Source of the DNA: Methylomonas sp. LW13
Lineage (GTDB): Bacteria; Pseudomonadota; Gammaproteobacteria; Methylococcales; Methylomonadaceae
Assembly: GCF_016865255.1 (NCBI RefSeq)
Contig: NZ_CP033381.1
Location: forward strand, 3,720,001 to 3,784,000
Reading direction: 5' to 3'
DNA length: 64,000 nt
Under the pieces are notes generated by a model. It was given only the letters and a program-made list of their open reading frames with translations, searched no databases and was not told where the DNA came from. Each line of letters starts with the position of its first letter. Position 1 is the first letter of the stretch. Shown here piece by piece: positions 1-10,566 of the stretch. The position numbers and the translations under genes are program-made.

Positions 1-189
1 TGCCACGAAGGCACCGGCGGCAAACAACAGGGAGTCACCGGGCAAAAACGGCATCACTACGAAACCGGTCTCGACAAAAATCACTAAAAACAAAATGGCA
101 TAGGTCAGCGTACCGTAGTCGCTGATGATATTGGCCAAATGTTTATCGATGTGCAGCAGAATGTCGGTCAAATAGTGTAGCCAGTCCAT
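1..189 (-). CDS. DedA/VTT-family membrane protein, N-terminal part only
   Basis: The gene runs off the left edge, and the first 63 codons are visible from an ATG at 187-189. The N-terminal helix is followed by a hydrophobic segment and the stretch [20 protein letters not shown]. That stretch is the characteristic E-x(8)-PGE/D-x(2)-L signature of DedA (SNARE-associated/VTT) inner-membrane proteins. In other bacteria these are linked to membrane lipid scrambling or proton-dependent transport. The substrate of this copy cannot be told from the visible part. Confidence 0.8.
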   Translation of the reverse strand, partial: MDWLHYLTDILLHIDKHLANIISDYGTLTYAILFLVIFVETGFVVMPFLPGDSLLFAAGAFVA

Positions 190-256
190 GTTTTACTCGT
201 TTGGTTGAAAAATCTCGGTCAATAATATCTGCTACTAATGACAACTTTTCGGCGCG

Positions 257-577
257 CTAGAAGAAATAAGCCGCTACTGCCCCGCTTATCAGAGCAAGTG
301 CCGCCGCCAGCAACCATACCCACAGTTTAGGCTTACCGGATTTTTGCTCGTAAGGCACGCCTTCGATGCGCGCATTCACTGCTTTCAATTTACCGCCCGT
401 ATCACGGGCGACTTCATAAAACAACACATCGCCGCGCACCGGACGGCGGGCCATGCCTTTTAAAGAGGAAATATGTACAAAAATATCTTTGTCGCCGTTA
501 TCCGGCTGAATAAAGCCAAAACCTCTATCGTCTTTCCAGGTTTTTAAAACACCTTTCAGGATGGTCGTATCCGCCAT
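257..577 (-). CDS. Cold-shock-domain protein with C-terminal membrane helix
   Basis: 106 residues. Residues 5-70 form a cold-shock (OB-fold) domain with the RNP1-like motif DRGFGFIQ and RNP2-like motif DIFVHIS, which bind single-stranded RNA or DNA. A basic linker leads to a single hydrophobic segment (about 86-104, LWVWLLAAALALISGAV) at the C terminus. The nucleic-acid-binding part is therefore probably held at the inner face of the cytoplasmic membrane. The gene starts behind an AGAGGTG ribosome site. Larger relatives carry a DUF1294 membrane region; this copy keeps only one helix. Target RNAs are unknown. Confidence 0.85.
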   Translation of the reverse strand: MADTTILKGVLKTWKDDRGFGFIQPDNGDKDIFVHISSLKGMARRPVRGDVLFYEVARDTGGKLKAVNARIEGVPYEQKSGKPKLWVWLLAAALALISGAVAAYFF

Positions 578-932
578 CTTTTCACCTCTAGTTAATTATT
601 ATTTTTGTGTATTTTGTCTGAAAAATCCCGAAAACATAAAACCCGGCCTGGGCGCTTTTGATCGATTACGCCGCCTGACTTTGCGATTCCCGGTAAACCT
701 GGCATCCGCTACTACGATGCGTTAGCTGTTTTACCAGCCAACGTGCCTGGCAAACGGCAGACGGTATTGCCGGTTCTGTTTGGATGGTTAATTTGCGAAG
801 AAGACGACGACCACACCCGGCGTCGATATTCATAAAAGCACTGACAAATCGGCTAACGAAATCTTTCACCGCTAACCGATCAATGGGAGACAAGGCGACG
901 TTTCCAGCTATCGCGCAAAACGCCGCCTTTGA
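578..932. other. Intergenic stretch, nothing firm
   Basis: Between the cold-shock gene and the next hypothetical gene. The only longer reading frame (666-893, minus) has no ribosome site, no recognisable domain and arginine/serine-rich composition, so I do not call it. No hairpin terminator or repeat stands out. Confidence 0.4.
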
Positions 933-1295
933 TTAAAATTTCTTGTCAATCAAAACCTTATCATCGATAACCAGCTTCGACACGCCTCCCAATGCCAAAT
1001 GCAGGGTACAGGATGCGGTTTTGAAGTTAGAGTCTTTCTCGCCTACCCATTCCATCGTGACATAGGTCGTTTTATCGGTATCGGTTTTGGACGGGAAATA
1101 CACTTGGGTACCGGTTTTGTTTTCGATCAACTTCGGACATTTTTGGTTAGCCATTTCCTGCATGGCTACCAACGTGCGGATTTGCGCAGCGGCCTCTTTT
1201 TCCTCGTTGGATTGATCCTTGCTGACACCCACCAAGATAAAACCGGCTACAAACACCCCCACCACAGCGATCATCAATTTCTGTGTTTCACCCAT
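933..1295 (-). CDS. Hypothetical membrane-anchored periplasmic protein
   Basis: 120 residues with an N-terminal hydrophobic segment (about 8-25, MIAVVGVFVAGFILVGV) that looks like an uncleaved anchor. A polar region follows with two cysteines (in NQKCPKL and TASCTLH) that could form one disulfide. The ATG follows an AGAGGAG ribosome site. I do not recognise the family. A secreted or membrane-tethered structural role is the most that can be said. Confidence 0.6.
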   Translation of the reverse strand: MGETQKLMIAVVGVFVAGFILVGVSKDQSNEEKEAAAQIRTLVAMQEMANQKCPKLIENKTGTQVYFPSKTDTDKTTYVTMEWVGEKDSNFKTASCTLHLALGGVSKLVIDDKVLIDKKF

Positions 1296-1400
1296 TGTTG
1301 CTCTCCTCTGTTTTGTAGTTATTTTTTCGGCGAATCCGAATTGTTACCCTTCGGATTCTATGCCAATCGACCGGTATCGGCAATGCGCCTGACAAAAGCC

Positions 1401-1808
1401 TTACTGCGGATCCACCTGCGCAATCCAATCGCCTAAATTATAGTAGTTGGTGATGCGCGCGACTTTACCGTCGCGAATATCGAAAAACGCGCCGGCCGGC
1501 AAGCGATAGGTTTGACCATTGGCTTCCGGTAGGCCCTCGTCGGTATTCAGATATTCGCCCAATACCACAAACTCCGCTGCGCCGCGGGTGCCGTCCTCGT
1601 TAGCCATGATCACCATATCCACCAACTGTTCTTTGTAGTGGTGATTCATTTTTTTCATGAACTCAGCGAAAGCAGCCTTGCCTTGCTCGCGGTCGCCCTG
1701 GTTGATGTCATGTACCACATCGTCGGTCAACAAGCTCAGAAAGGTATCCATGTCGCCGCTGTTGAATGCTTGATAGTACTGTTCGATAAGTTTTTTTGCT
1801 TGTTGCAT
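1401..1808 (-). CDS. SnoaL/NTF2-like ketosteroid-isomerase-related protein
   Basis: 135 residues from the ATG at 1806-1808. An upstream in-frame TTG at 1841 would add 11 unconserved residues and is less likely. The fold signature is an N-terminal helix (AKKLIEQYYQAFNSGDMDTF), a DDVVHDINQG strand-turn, and a C-terminal FFDIRDGKVARITNYYN sheet. These are typical of the ketosteroid-isomerase-related group within the NTF2-like superfamily. Such proteins form cone-shaped pockets for small hydrophobic ligands. Substrate unknown. It lies 62 bases downstream of the cobalamin adenosyltransferase gene on the same strand and may share its transcript. Confidence 0.8.
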   Translation of the reverse strand: MQQAKKLIEQYYQAFNSGDMDTFLSLLTDDVVHDINQGDREQGKAAFAEFMKKMNHHYKEQLVDMVIMANEDGTRGAAEFVVLGEYLNTDEGLPEANGQTYRLPAGAFFDIRDGKVARITNYYNLGDWIAQVDPQ

Positions 1809-1870
1809 AGTGGTATTGGTGCCTGGATTAAAAACCGGCAATTCTGCCAGAAGCCCGGTTTTTTTTCAGC

Positions 1871-2407
1871 TTAAAATTCCACGCCCTGCTCGGCTTTGAT
1901 GCCGGCGGCAAAAGCGTGTTTGATTCGGGTCATTTCGGTAACCGTGTCGGCTGCTTCGATGACTTCCGGTGCCGCATTGCGGCCGGTCATCACCAAGTGT
2001 AGCCAGGTGGGTTTATCGTTTTTGATGAAATCGGCGATTTCCTGGCCGCTGATCCAACCATAGCCGCAGCAGTAATTGATTTCGTCGAGGATCACCAAAT
2101 CAAACTCTTCGGAGAGAATTTTTTGTTTAGCAAACTCCCAAATTTCCCGGCTGGTTTTAATATCTTGTTCCGGATTCTTGGTATCCCAGGTAAAACCATC
2201 GCCCAAGGCATGCCACTCGATTTCTTCGAATCGAGTCGCCGCCCGTTGCTCGCCGGTTTGCCACTGGCCTTTGATGAATTGAATCACGCAGACCTTCATG
2301 CCCCAACCGGCGGCGCGGAATACCATGCCAAACGCACTTGAGGACTTACCCTTACCTTCGCCGGTGTGTACCAGTACGACACCGTGCCTTCTATCTCTGG
2401 TTTTCAT
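1871..2407 (-). CDS. cobO: Cob(I)yrinic acid a,c-diamide adenosyltransferase
   Basis: 178 residues. The P-loop TGEGKGKSS (residues 15-23) near the N terminus and the motif FDLVILDEINYCCGYG are diagnostic of the CobO/BtuR family. This family moves the adenosyl group of ATP onto the cobalt of corrinoids to make coenzyme B12 forms, in the cytoplasm. The protein is slightly short at the N terminus compared with CobO members that carry about 20 extra residues before the P-loop. I saw no cobalamin riboswitch in the 190 bases upstream. It is isolated from other cobalamin genes here, so salvage or final adenosylation is the likely role. Confidence 0.92.
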   Translation of the reverse strand: MKTRDRRHGVVLVHTGEGKGKSSSAFGMVFRAAGWGMKVCVIQFIKGQWQTGEQRAATRFEEIEWHALGDGFTWDTKNPEQDIKTSREIWEFAKQKILSEEFDLVILDEINYCCGYGWISGQEIADFIKNDKPTWLHLVMTGRNAAPEVIEAADTVTEMTRIKHAFAAGIKAEQGVEF

Positions 2408-2600
2408 TAATTATGCTTCTCTGGCCGATTTAGCAGCCGCTCGTTCAAGTTGGCCGGGCATTGTAACAACTTAGTAGCTGCTACGAGACAGAAGCAGGGA
2501 TGCGGCACCGCAACCGGTCAGGCGAAGGGCAAAAGCCGCAGTGAAGAATACTTTTGCCGCGCCTGCTTAAAGGCAATGGCGTGTCGATCTAGCCCAGGCA

Positions 2601-3419
2601 CTACTTGCGCCGTACGGAATAGCCCAACATATACAATCCGGCAACAAAAGTCCAAAACGCGGCAGGTAACGGTACGGGCGCATAGCTAAAACCGCTGCCG
2701 CTCAGCAACTGATAGCGGCTATCGGCAATACCGAGATATACCAAACCGGTGTTCCCGAAATTGGCGGATGACTCGGTTACGGTGGGTTTGAAATAGCTAC
2801 TGGCACCCGCTCCGACTTCCAGAAAAGCATCCAGTGAAATCAAGGTATTGACCGGCACCGAAAATGTCGCCACGCCGGTACACGACGCCAGCCATGAACA
2901 ACTGAAGCTGCGCGGTGTATAACCATTTTCCGTGAAAGAAATACTGTCACCCGTACTTAGTTGCACAGCACCGCTGGCGGCCGCGGTGCCGGACAGTGCT
3001 CCCGACACCAAATAAGTCAAAGTCAGATCGATATTTCGACCGCTGGGGCCCACCAACTTGAAGTTATCGGCAAATGACACTTTGCTGCTGGCGCTGGCGA
3101 CATTCGCGGCATAGGCTGTCGCACTGGCACTGGCACTGGCTTTCATTACGCCGGGAGTGACAAAACCGCCGGCGGCGGAGCGGTACGTCTCAACGTAACT
3201 ACCCGGCCCACCCGCATTGGGTACTTGATACAACGCATCGACCGCAGACGATGAAGGGCTATTGATGTTGTTTAACACCTTGGAATCCGCATCGTAGGAC
3301 TGACTGCCATAAGCGGCGTTCGCACTAGCGATCACGGTCAAGGATGTGGTGTACGCAGCTGCTGTTGGTGCATAAGCCAACACTGCACAAAGCGCCAGCA
3401 AAGACGAGAAGCGATTCAT
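2601..3419 (-). CDS. PEP-CTERM-type exported protein
   Basis: 272 residues. A signal peptide (1-22, cleavage after TAAA) is followed by a serine/alanine-rich beta-type body. The C-terminal sorting signal consists of the motif VPLPAA, a hydrophobic segment (FWTFVAGLYMLGYSV) and the basic tail RRK. This tripartite tail is the substrate signal for exosortase (EpsH/XrtA), which moves the protein to the outer surface or polysaccharide matrix. No enzymatic domain is visible. The neighbouring gene at 3532-4317 is a second protein of the same type in tandem. No exosortase gene lies in the window. Confidence 0.82.
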   Translation of the reverse strand: MNRFSSLLALCAVLAYAPTAAAYTTSLTVIASANAAYGSQSYDADSKVLNNINSPSSSAVDALYQVPNAGGPGSYVETYRSAAGGFVTPGVMKASASASATAYAANVASASSKVSFADNFKLVGPSGRNIDLTLTYLVSGALSGTAAASGAVQLSTGDSISFTENGYTPRSFSCSWLASCTGVATFSVPVNTLISLDAFLEVGAGASSYFKPTVTESSANFGNTGLVYLGIADSRYQLLSGSGFSYAPVPLPAAFWTFVAGLYMLGYSVRRK

Positions 3420-3531
3420 AAATGTCCTCTAATTGATTAACGTTGTTAAAAATGGTGGATGTCACAACTACCGGCCAGACTCAAAACGTGTGCCGGTGCG
3501 CTTAAACGCTACTTTGGAAGTCAGAAACGTT

Positions 3532-4317
3532 TCAGATACCGGCAGCAGCGGCCCATTGCAGACGCATCGCTCCGATTAGCGCCAATAATACCGATCCGAA
3601 TAGCCAAGCCGAGGCTGGCAACGGCACTTGAGAAATCCCTGAAACGTTTGCGTAAGCATGAGTGGTAACCCTAAAAAATATGCGCCCGGTGCTCGTGGTT
3701 GGCAAAGTGACCGATAAGGTACCTCCAGCGCTGTCCGGCAAACTGCCGACAAAATTGGCGTTAAGAAACAGATCTTTTCGGGCTAGCAGCGATTGGTTAG
3801 GGTCGCCGAAATCATTGACCACCAGCACTACGGACGCCGATGCCACATCACTCGGTTCGCTACCGGGTATCAAACTGATATTCATGCTGTAATCGACCGA
3901 GAAGGTCGTCACCCCGCTGCCGGAACCAGTAAAGCTACCGGTGCGGGACGACTCAGTAACGACAGCATCGCCAAACGCTGGATCGAGATCCTGGGAATAG
4001 CTATATAGGACGTTGGGATCAACATCAGCTCGCGAGGTAAGCGAGCGAATACCGCTACCAGTTTGCAGGCTGGTTAGCGGCGTCACCCAATCGGACGAAT
4101 AGGTACCGGTGCCATACGGCGTGTCCAGGCGCGTGCCCACGCCCGAAGATTTGTCGTACCAAGCGATGCCGGCATTCACATTGGTTCCAGACGTCACTCG
4201 GAAACTCCCCCAGTCAACGCTAACCTCGGCAGTTGCGTTCGCACTCGCGACGGCATTTGTATTGAAGACCACCAGATCGAGGATGGACAGGGTTAGTAAT
4301 GCAGTTTTGACTTTCAT
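3532..4317 (-). CDS. PEP-CTERM-type exported protein with atypical tail
   Basis: 261 residues. It has a signal peptide (1-26), a beta-rich body with repeated SASV/TTFSVDY-like strands, and a C-terminal VPLPASAWLFGSVLLALIGA sorting motif. After the hydrophobic part, the usual cluster of two to four basic residues is replaced by MRLQWAAAAGI with a single arginine. In another frame the same bases would encode a basic tail (GRCCRYLKRF). A small indel near the 3' end is therefore possible. Function otherwise unknown; likely a surface protein co-located with the preceding paralogue. Confidence 0.75.
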   Translation of the reverse strand: MKVKTALLTLSILDLVVFNTNAVASANATAEVSVDWGSFRVTSGTNVNAGIAWYDKSSGVGTRLDTPYGTGTYSSDWVTPLTSLQTGSGIRSLTSRADVDPNVLYSYSQDLDPAFGDAVVTESSRTGSFTGSGSGVTTFSVDYSMNISLIPGSEPSDVASASVVLVVNDFGDPNQSLLARKDLFLNANFVGSLPDSAGGTLSVTLPTTSTGRIFFRVTTHAYANVSGISQVPLPASAWLFGSVLLALIGAMRLQWAAAAGI

Positions 4318-4402
4318 AATATTTCCTTTGGAAATACGAAGCTTGGCTTCACCGGTCAGTTCGAATTTCTAAACGAACTGAAACGGTAGCATAAATAAAG
4401 GG

Positions 4403-4732
4403 CTACTCACTTGGACCAATGGCCAGATAACTGCAAACTACATCGACATCGGTTTCCAAACCTGTTTCGGTATTCGCTGCCGAAATGGCTATCAGGTCTC
4501 GGCCACCAGCCGCACCACCCGGAACGTACTCGATAGACCAAGGAACAAACGTAGTACCGGCGTTTGGCATACCTTCGGCGGAGTAGATACTAACGGTTAC
4601 ATCAGGTCTGGCCGAAAAAGGCGGCACACTGGCCCAGAGCAATCGGGTATGCGCGCCGCCCTCGCCTGGTGTCATGTTTTCCGTACCGCTGACGATTTGG
4701 GTGTTATTGATATTCAGAACTTGCTGGGTCAT
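4403..4732 (-). CDS. Hypothetical protein
   Basis: 109 residues, no signal peptide and no membrane segment. It is rich in threonine, glycine and acidic residues, with beta-strand-like hydrophobic alternation (VTVSIYSAEG, WSIEYVPG, DLIAISAANTETG). Such composition fits a small all-beta protein. I do not recognise the family. It lies upstream of, and on the same strand as, the two PEP-CTERM genes, separated by 85 bases. Confidence 0.6.
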   Translation of the reverse strand: MTQQVLNINNTQIVSGTENMTPGEGGAHTRLLWASVPPFSARPDVTVSIYSAEGMPNAGTTFVPWSIEYVPGGAAGGRDLIAISAANTETGLETDVDVVCSYLAIGPSE

Positions 4733-4865
4733 AGCTAATACTCCATCTTTTTGGTATTTAATTAAGTAACCATATAGATACCATTTAGATTTTTTTGCGT
4801 CAATCGTAAATTATTGGTTTTATTTCGGTACTATTTCACAGACTTTTTTCTAAAACGGAGATGTC

Positions 4866-5810
4866 GTGTCCATCCTAGTATTAGCCAGCTATGTCCATGC
4901 TCATTGCCTGAACGTTGAGCGCTTGCCTTGTTCGGGCGAATCCTTGCAAGCAACCGGCATGATCGAGGAACACGGCGGCAAAGGCTTGAATGTTGGCATA
5001 GCCGCGCATAGGCTTGGCGCTGAGGTGGCAATGCTATTGCCGCTGGGAATGGACTCGGCGGCGGATGAAGTAATTGAGCTCATCAAGAACGCGGGCATGA
5101 ACAGCCGCTGGCTGCTGAAAACAGGCCCGCAATCCGGTTTTGGCGTGGGCTTTATCAGCCCGACCGGCGAGAACTTCCTGGCAGTCTATCCGGGCGCCAA
5201 CACGCTGCTGAAAGAGGAACACGTCGAACAAGCCCTGGCCTCCCTGCCCCATCTCAATCTGATTTACGCCCAATTCGAAATCCCGGAAGCGCCGATCCGC
5301 AGGGCCTTCCAGATCGCTGGTCAGCGTGGTATCCGCACTATGCTGAACCCCTCGCCCTGGCGGCAACCTGATCCCGGCTTGTTAAAGCTGACCGATATTT
5401 TGGTGGTAAACGAAACCGAAGCCGCTGCATTATTCGGCCTAAGCAACAATGTGATCAGCCTGGCGCAGTGGCTGAGTAACTTATCCAAGTGGGCGCAACA
5501 AATTGCCTGGTCCGGGGAACTACTGGTGGTCACACTGGGTGAGGCGGGATGCGTGGCGTTAACGAAAGACGTGGTTCTTCACCAACCGGCTTGGCCAATA
5601 GCCGCACTGGACGCCACCGGCGCCGGCGACGCATTCAGCGCCGGTCTGGCAACTGCCTTGCTGAATAACCTGAGTTTAACCGAGGCTTTGAGACTAGCTA
5701 GTGCCAGCGGTGCCTGGGTTGCCAAGCATCATGGCGTATTGGGGTGCTTGCCGACACCAGCCGAGATTAATCATTTTATAAAAACCAATCCAATACCAAA
5801 ATTAGTCTAG
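4866..5810 (+). CDS. PfkB-family (ribokinase-like) sugar kinase
   Basis: 314 residues from a GTG at 4866, preceded by GGAG at 4857-4860. The ATG at 4861 is out of frame and runs into a stop after five codons. The PfkB signatures are present: GGKGLNVGIAAHRLGAE (substrate-side glycines) and DATGAGDAFSAG with the catalytic aspartate. NPSPW and VVNETEA also match ribokinase rather than fructokinase/adenosine kinase. It phosphorylates a sugar or nucleoside with ATP; ribose is the best guess only. It ends tail-to-tail with a GntR regulator, overlapping by four bases. Confidence 0.85.
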   Translation: MSILVLASYVHAHCLNVERLPCSGESLQATGMIEEHGGKGLNVGIAAHRLGAEVAMLLPLGMDSAADEVIELIKNAGMNSRWLLKTGPQSGFGVGFISPTGENFLAVYPGANTLLKEEHVEQALASLPHLNLIYAQFEIPEAPIRRAFQIAGQRGIRTMLNPSPWRQPDPGLLKLTDILVVNETEAAALFGLSNNVISLAQWLSNLSKWAQQIAWSGELLVVTLGEAGCVALTKDVVLHQPAWPIAALDATGAGDAFSAGLATALLNNLSLTEALRLASASGAWVAKHHGVLGCLPTPAEINHFIKTNPIPKLV

Positions 5811-6625
5811 TTCGGCCGGATCTTCAGATTGACCCGGTAGGTATAGGCGTCGCCGCGAAACGTGCCTTCGACATACTCCACAATCTGCCCGTTGTCGGCG
5901 TAGGTCTTGCGCTTCAACAACAAGCAGGGACCCGGCTGGTCAAACCCGAATACGGCCGCTTCCGCGTCATCGCTGAGTACCGCTTCGATGGATTGTTCAG
6001 CGTGCACCAAGCCCAAGCCACATTGGAGCTCAAGGTATTGATAAGCGGAGCCTTCGCCGTTCCAATCAGCCAAAGCCGGCGCTACCGTTAGATCGTACCA
6101 AGCCACTTCGCGCGATAGCGGCATACCGTCTCCCAAGCGCACCCTTACCAAACGTAGAAATCGCGTAGACGCCGGACGATTAAAAATAGACGCGATAGTT
6201 CTATCGACGACAATCTTGTGCTCGAGAATTTGCGTAGACGGGATAACTCCCAACTCGCGCATTTCCTCGGTAAAACCTTTCAGTTTACCCATCTCCGGAT
6301 TAATCCGCGAAGGTGGCGCCTTAACCGTGACGCCGGCGCGACCATGAGTAGCAATACAATCCTGAGCCCGCAATTCTTCATAACAACGCCGCACCGTGGT
6401 GCGACTAAGATCCAGCGCTTCCGCCAAAGCTCGCTCGGATGGCAGACTAAAACCATCTCCGAGCTCGCCGGACTGGATCATATCGGTGATGCGTCTTTGC
6501 AGTTGCTTGTAGACAGGCTCGGAAATGCCGGTATTCGGGCGAATTTTCTCAATGAAAGCACTGCTGTCATTGGCGGCGAAACTATCGGCTCTTATTTCGA
6601 TATGGCTGGAAGCACTGGAAGACAT
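5807..6625 (-). CDS. GntR/HutC-family transcriptional regulator
   Basis: 272 residues. Residues about 35-100 hold the winged-helix GntR domain (LPSERALAEALDLSRTTVRRCYEEL). Residues about 110-265 form a UTRA ligand-binding domain (LRLVRVRLGDGMPLSREVAWYDL, CLLLKRKTYADNGQIVEYVEGTFRGDAYTYRV). HutC-type regulators usually respond to sugars, amino sugars or histidine intermediates. The convergent ribokinase-like gene and nearby SemiSWEET gene suggest a sugar ligand, which is inference. The protein carries an extra 35-residue serine-rich N terminus. Confidence 0.88.
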   Translation of the reverse strand: MSSSASSHIEIRADSFAANDSSAFIEKIRPNTGISEPVYKQLQRRITDMIQSGELGDGFSLPSERALAEALDLSRTTVRRCYEELRAQDCIATHGRAGVTVKAPPSRINPEMGKLKGFTEEMRELGVIPSTQILEHKIVVDRTIASIFNRPASTRFLRLVRVRLGDGMPLSREVAWYDLTVAPALADWNGEGSAYQYLELQCGLGLVHAEQSIEAVLSDDAEAAVFGFDQPGPCLLLKRKTYADNGQIVEYVEGTFRGDAYTYRVNLKIRPN

Positions 6626-6644
6626 TGTGGTTGACCCGGCATAT

Positions 6645-6911
6645 TCATTTACGCAGCAGATTATGGATTTTAAAGCCCAAGATAGCCGCTGCCAGCAAAA
6701 AGGTAATAGCGTTGGCTACTATGATAGCTATATTCACCAAATAGATACCATAAATCAACCACAGCAACACCCCCAAGGTAAACATGCTGTACATGCCTAG
6801 TGACAAGGATTCGGTGTCGCGGGTTTTGAAGGTCTTAATTGCTTGAGGCAGAAAAGAAGCGGTGGTCAAAGTCGCCGCCAGATAACCGATTAACTCGGGA
6901 ATTAGGTTCAT
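6645..6911 (-). CDS. SemiSWEET (PQ-loop) sugar transporter
   Basis: 88 residues forming three transmembrane helices. The PQ motif is in ASFLPQAIKTFKTRDTESLS and there is a conserved asparagine in helix 3 (VANAITF). This is the full length of a bacterial SemiSWEET half-transporter, which works as a homodimer and lets sugars cross the inner membrane down their gradient. It sits just downstream of the 64-residue membrane protein gene (10-base gap) and upstream of the GntR gene on the same strand. Confidence 0.88.
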   Translation of the reverse strand: MNLIPELIGYLAATLTTASFLPQAIKTFKTRDTESLSLGMYSMFTLGVLLWLIYGIYLVNIAIIVANAITFLLAAAILGFKIHNLLRK

Positions 6912-6921
6912 GTCAGAAAAA

Positions 6922-7116
6922 TCAAGCCGAGAAATGTTTCCAGCCGAAGTAGCTTAAGGCGACCAGCAATAATTGCGCGAAAGCCAACAGCCAGAAATAA
7001 CCCAAAAACATCATGATCTTAACCGGCGTTTCCTGGCTTTGTTTAGAGCTGACTAACCAGCCGCCGATGCCGGAAACGGCAGCGACGACCAGCAAGCCTA
7101 TAATGATAATACTCAT
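6922..7116 (-). CDS. Small two-helix membrane protein, unknown
   Basis: 64 residues with two hydrophobic segments (about 2-22 and 34-56) joined by a short polar loop (SSKQSQETPVK). No family recognised. The gene starts five bases after the ftsK stop codon and is followed after ten bases by the SemiSWEET gene, so the three are probably cotranscribed. Confidence 0.65.
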   Translation of the reverse strand: MSIIIIGLLVVAAVSGIGGWLVSSKQSQETPVKIMMFLGYFWLLAFAQLLLVALSYFGWKHFSA

Positions 7117-7121
7117 TGCAA

Positions 7122-9428
7122 TCAGCGCGGCGGGGGTGCCAATACCTCACGGGAGCCGTTGGTTTCCGGCATGCTGACCACGCCGGCGTTTTCCATGTCT
7201 TCGATGATGCGCGCCGCGCGGTTGTAACCGATTTTGAAACGGCGCTGCACGCTGGAGATAGACGCTTTGCGCGATTCGGTAACGAACGCCACCGCTTCAT
7301 CGTAAAGCGCATCGGATTCGCTGTCTTCGCTGTCCAAACCGGCCACTTCGCCGCTATCGGTGCGCTCTTGAGTGATTTCGTCCAAATAATTGGTCGGACC
7401 GGTTTTTTTCAGGAACTCCACCACCCGATGTACCTCGTGGTCATCCACAAACGCACCATGGGCGCGCAACGGGATACTAGTGCCGGACGGCAGGAACAGC
7501 ATGTCGCCGTTACCCAGCAAGGCTTCCGCACCGCCTTGGTCAATAATGGTCCGGGAATCGATGCGCGACGATACCTGGAAAGAAATTCGGGTCGGCACAT
7601 TGGCTTTGATCAAACCGGTCAACACATCCACTGATGGACGCTGGGTTGCCAACACCAAATGAATACCAGCGGCTCGTGCCTTTTGCGCCAAACGGGCGAT
7701 CAGTTCCTCGACCTTTTTACCGACCACCATCATCATGTCGGCCAACTCGTCGATGACGATGACGATGCTGGGTAGTGTGTCCAGCAAAGGATAGTCTTCC
7801 AATGCCACCGGCGTTTCCGGCCGGAATAGCGGGTCGCGAATCGGCTGACCGGCCGCTTCCGCTTCCCTGACCGCCTGGTTATAACCGGCCAGATTTCGCA
7901 CACCCAATTTGGACATCAATTTGTAACGACGCTCCATTTCCGCCACCGCCCAACGCAAGGCGTTTTGCGCGTCCTTCATGTCGGTAACGACCGGCGTCAG
8001 CAAATGCGGGATGCCTTCGTACACCGACAATTCCAGCATCTTCGGGTCTATCATGATCATTCGCACATCTTCCGGCTTGGCTTTGTACAGCAAACTCAGA
8101 ATCATGGTGTTGATCGCTACCGATTTACCGGAACCCGTGGTGCCGGCCACCAGCGCATGCGGCATTTTGCCCAGATCGGCCACCACTGGCGTGCCTGAAA
8201 TGTCCTTACCCATCGCGATGCTGAGCTTGGATTTAGCCCGCTCAAACTCATCCGATACCAGTAAGTCGCGTAGCGAAACCATTTCCCGCTCTTGATTCGG
8301 AATCTCCAAACCAATCACCGATTTACCTTCGATAATCTCGACGATACGCACGCTGGTTACTGACAAACCGCGCGCCAAGTCTTTGGCCAGGCTGCTGATG
8401 CGGCTGACTTTCACACCGGCCGCCAAGCGTAATTCGAACCGGGTAATCACCGGTCCAGGCAATACCGCTTCCACTTCGGCGGCGATACCGTAATCCTGCA
8501 ATACATCCTCGACTTGGCGGGAAATTTCTTCCAGCTCGGTTTTGGAATAGCGCTTCACCTTGATTTCACGCTTGTCCAGCAAAGACAAGGTTGGCAAGGC
8601 GTTGATGTAGGCGCCGGGCTCCATATCGTCCACGGGTTTGCTGTCTTTTCTACGCAAGGGTCTAACCGCGACAGCGGCAGAAGGTTGCGCGGCTTCTAGC
8701 ACTTGAATTTGCGACTTTTTCGCGCGCTCTTCGGTTTTAACTTCGGATTGCTGATTACGCGGTTTTTTGGTTTCTTTTACAGGTTCGAGTCGCGCGGGTC
8801 TATCCGCGCGATAACGCTCGGGCACCTCAACTGCCTGCCGGCCCACAACCGAACAGGCCGTCATCGCGCATTTGCCGATAAACGCCATCATCGTCAGCCA
8901 GGACAAGCCGGTAAACAAGGTCACGCCGGTCATGAAAATGGCCAGTAACAACAGGGTAGAACCGGAATTGCCTAACAGATGCACCAAGGCGTCGCCAATT
9001 TCCCGCCCCAGAATACCCCCCGGGCTCTCCGGCAAATCCATCTTGGTACGCAGAAAATGCAGGTGCAAAAACAGAATCGCCGAGCCGGACACTGTAGTAG
9101 CCAGGAAACCTGCCGAGCGCGACGCCAGCGCCCACTGCCCACCGGTCTGGCGGGAACCTTGAAACAGGATGTAGCCATACCAGAAAATCATCACCGGAAT
9201 CAGGTAGGCCATCAAGCCCAGAAAACTCAGTACAAAATCCGCCAGCCAGGCACCAAACAAACCGCAGGCGTTACTGATGGATTGATACGATGTGCTATGA
9301 CTCCAACCCGGATCGTTGGAATTAAAAGTGACCAGGGCAATTAAAAAAAACAACGCACAACTCGAAAATCCCAGTAATGCGATTTCGCGATAGCCTCGCG
9401 AGGCTCTTTCTTCCACAACAGCAACCAT
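7122..9428 (-). CDS. ftsK: DNA translocase FtsK
   Basis: 768 residues. The N-terminal domain (about 20-190) has four to five membrane helices that anchor the protein at the division septum. A linker of about 90 residues is short compared with the Escherichia coli protein. The motor region has Walker [10 protein letters not shown] (near residue 430) and Walker [13 protein letters not shown] (near 560). The C-terminal gamma winged helix (about 700-760, [23 protein letters not shown]) reads KOPS sites and activates XerCD. The protein pumps DNA through the septum to resolve chromosome dimers. It is divergent from trxB. Confidence 0.97.
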   Translation of the reverse strand: MVAVVEERASRGYREIALLGFSSCALFFLIALVTFNSNDPGWSHSTSYQSISNACGLFGAWLADFVLSFLGLMAYLIPVMIFWYGYILFQGSRQTGGQWALASRSAGFLATTVSGSAILFLHLHFLRTKMDLPESPGGILGREIGDALVHLLGNSGSTLLLLAIFMTGVTLFTGLSWLTMMAFIGKCAMTACSVVGRQAVEVPERYRADRPARLEPVKETKKPRNQQSEVKTEERAKKSQIQVLEAAQPSAAVAVRPLRRKDSKPVDDMEPGAYINALPTLSLLDKREIKVKRYSKTELEEISRQVEDVLQDYGIAAEVEAVLPGPVITRFELRLAAGVKVSRISSLAKDLARGLSVTSVRIVEIIEGKSVIGLEIPNQEREMVSLRDLLVSDEFERAKSKLSIAMGKDISGTPVVADLGKMPHALVAGTTGSGKSVAINTMILSLLYKAKPEDVRMIMIDPKMLELSVYEGIPHLLTPVVTDMKDAQNALRWAVAEMERRYKLMSKLGVRNLAGYNQAVREAEAAGQPIRDPLFRPETPVALEDYPLLDTLPSIVIVIDELADMMMVVGKKVEELIARLAQKARAAGIHLVLATQRPSVDVLTGLIKANVPTRISFQVSSRIDSRTIIDQGGAEALLGNGDMLFLPSGTSIPLRAHGAFVDDHEVHRVVEFLKKTGPTNYLDEITQERTDSGEVAGLDSEDSESDALYDEAVAFVTESRKASISSVQRRFKIGYNRAARIIEDMENAGVVSMPETNGSREVLAPPPR

Positions 9429-9578
9429 AGTTGTCGGCTCACAATAAAAGCGTCACAAAACATGATTATAGATGATGTAAATCGATTTCACATTAGCTTT
9501 ACCGGCCACGCCATTAAAAACCAGTTGGTAAATCGGTTTTATCGCGGGGGGAATGCCCTTATAATTTTGCTACCCTAA

Positions 9579-10556
<978 letters not shown>

Positions 10557-10566
10557 GTCTATCCGC

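Noticed and set aside
666-893. 75-codon minus-strand frame between two small genes
   Set aside because: No ribosome site, no domain and composition unlike neighbouring genes.
2408-2600. Cobalamin riboswitch upstream of cobO
   Set aside because: I looked for the B12 box and the surrounding conserved segments on the minus strand and found no convincing match.
3420-3531. Sigma-54 promoter upstream of a PEP-CTERM gene
   Set aside because: A TGGC-like element with a TTGT downstream is present, but the spacing is one base short and the GC of the -12 element is missing.
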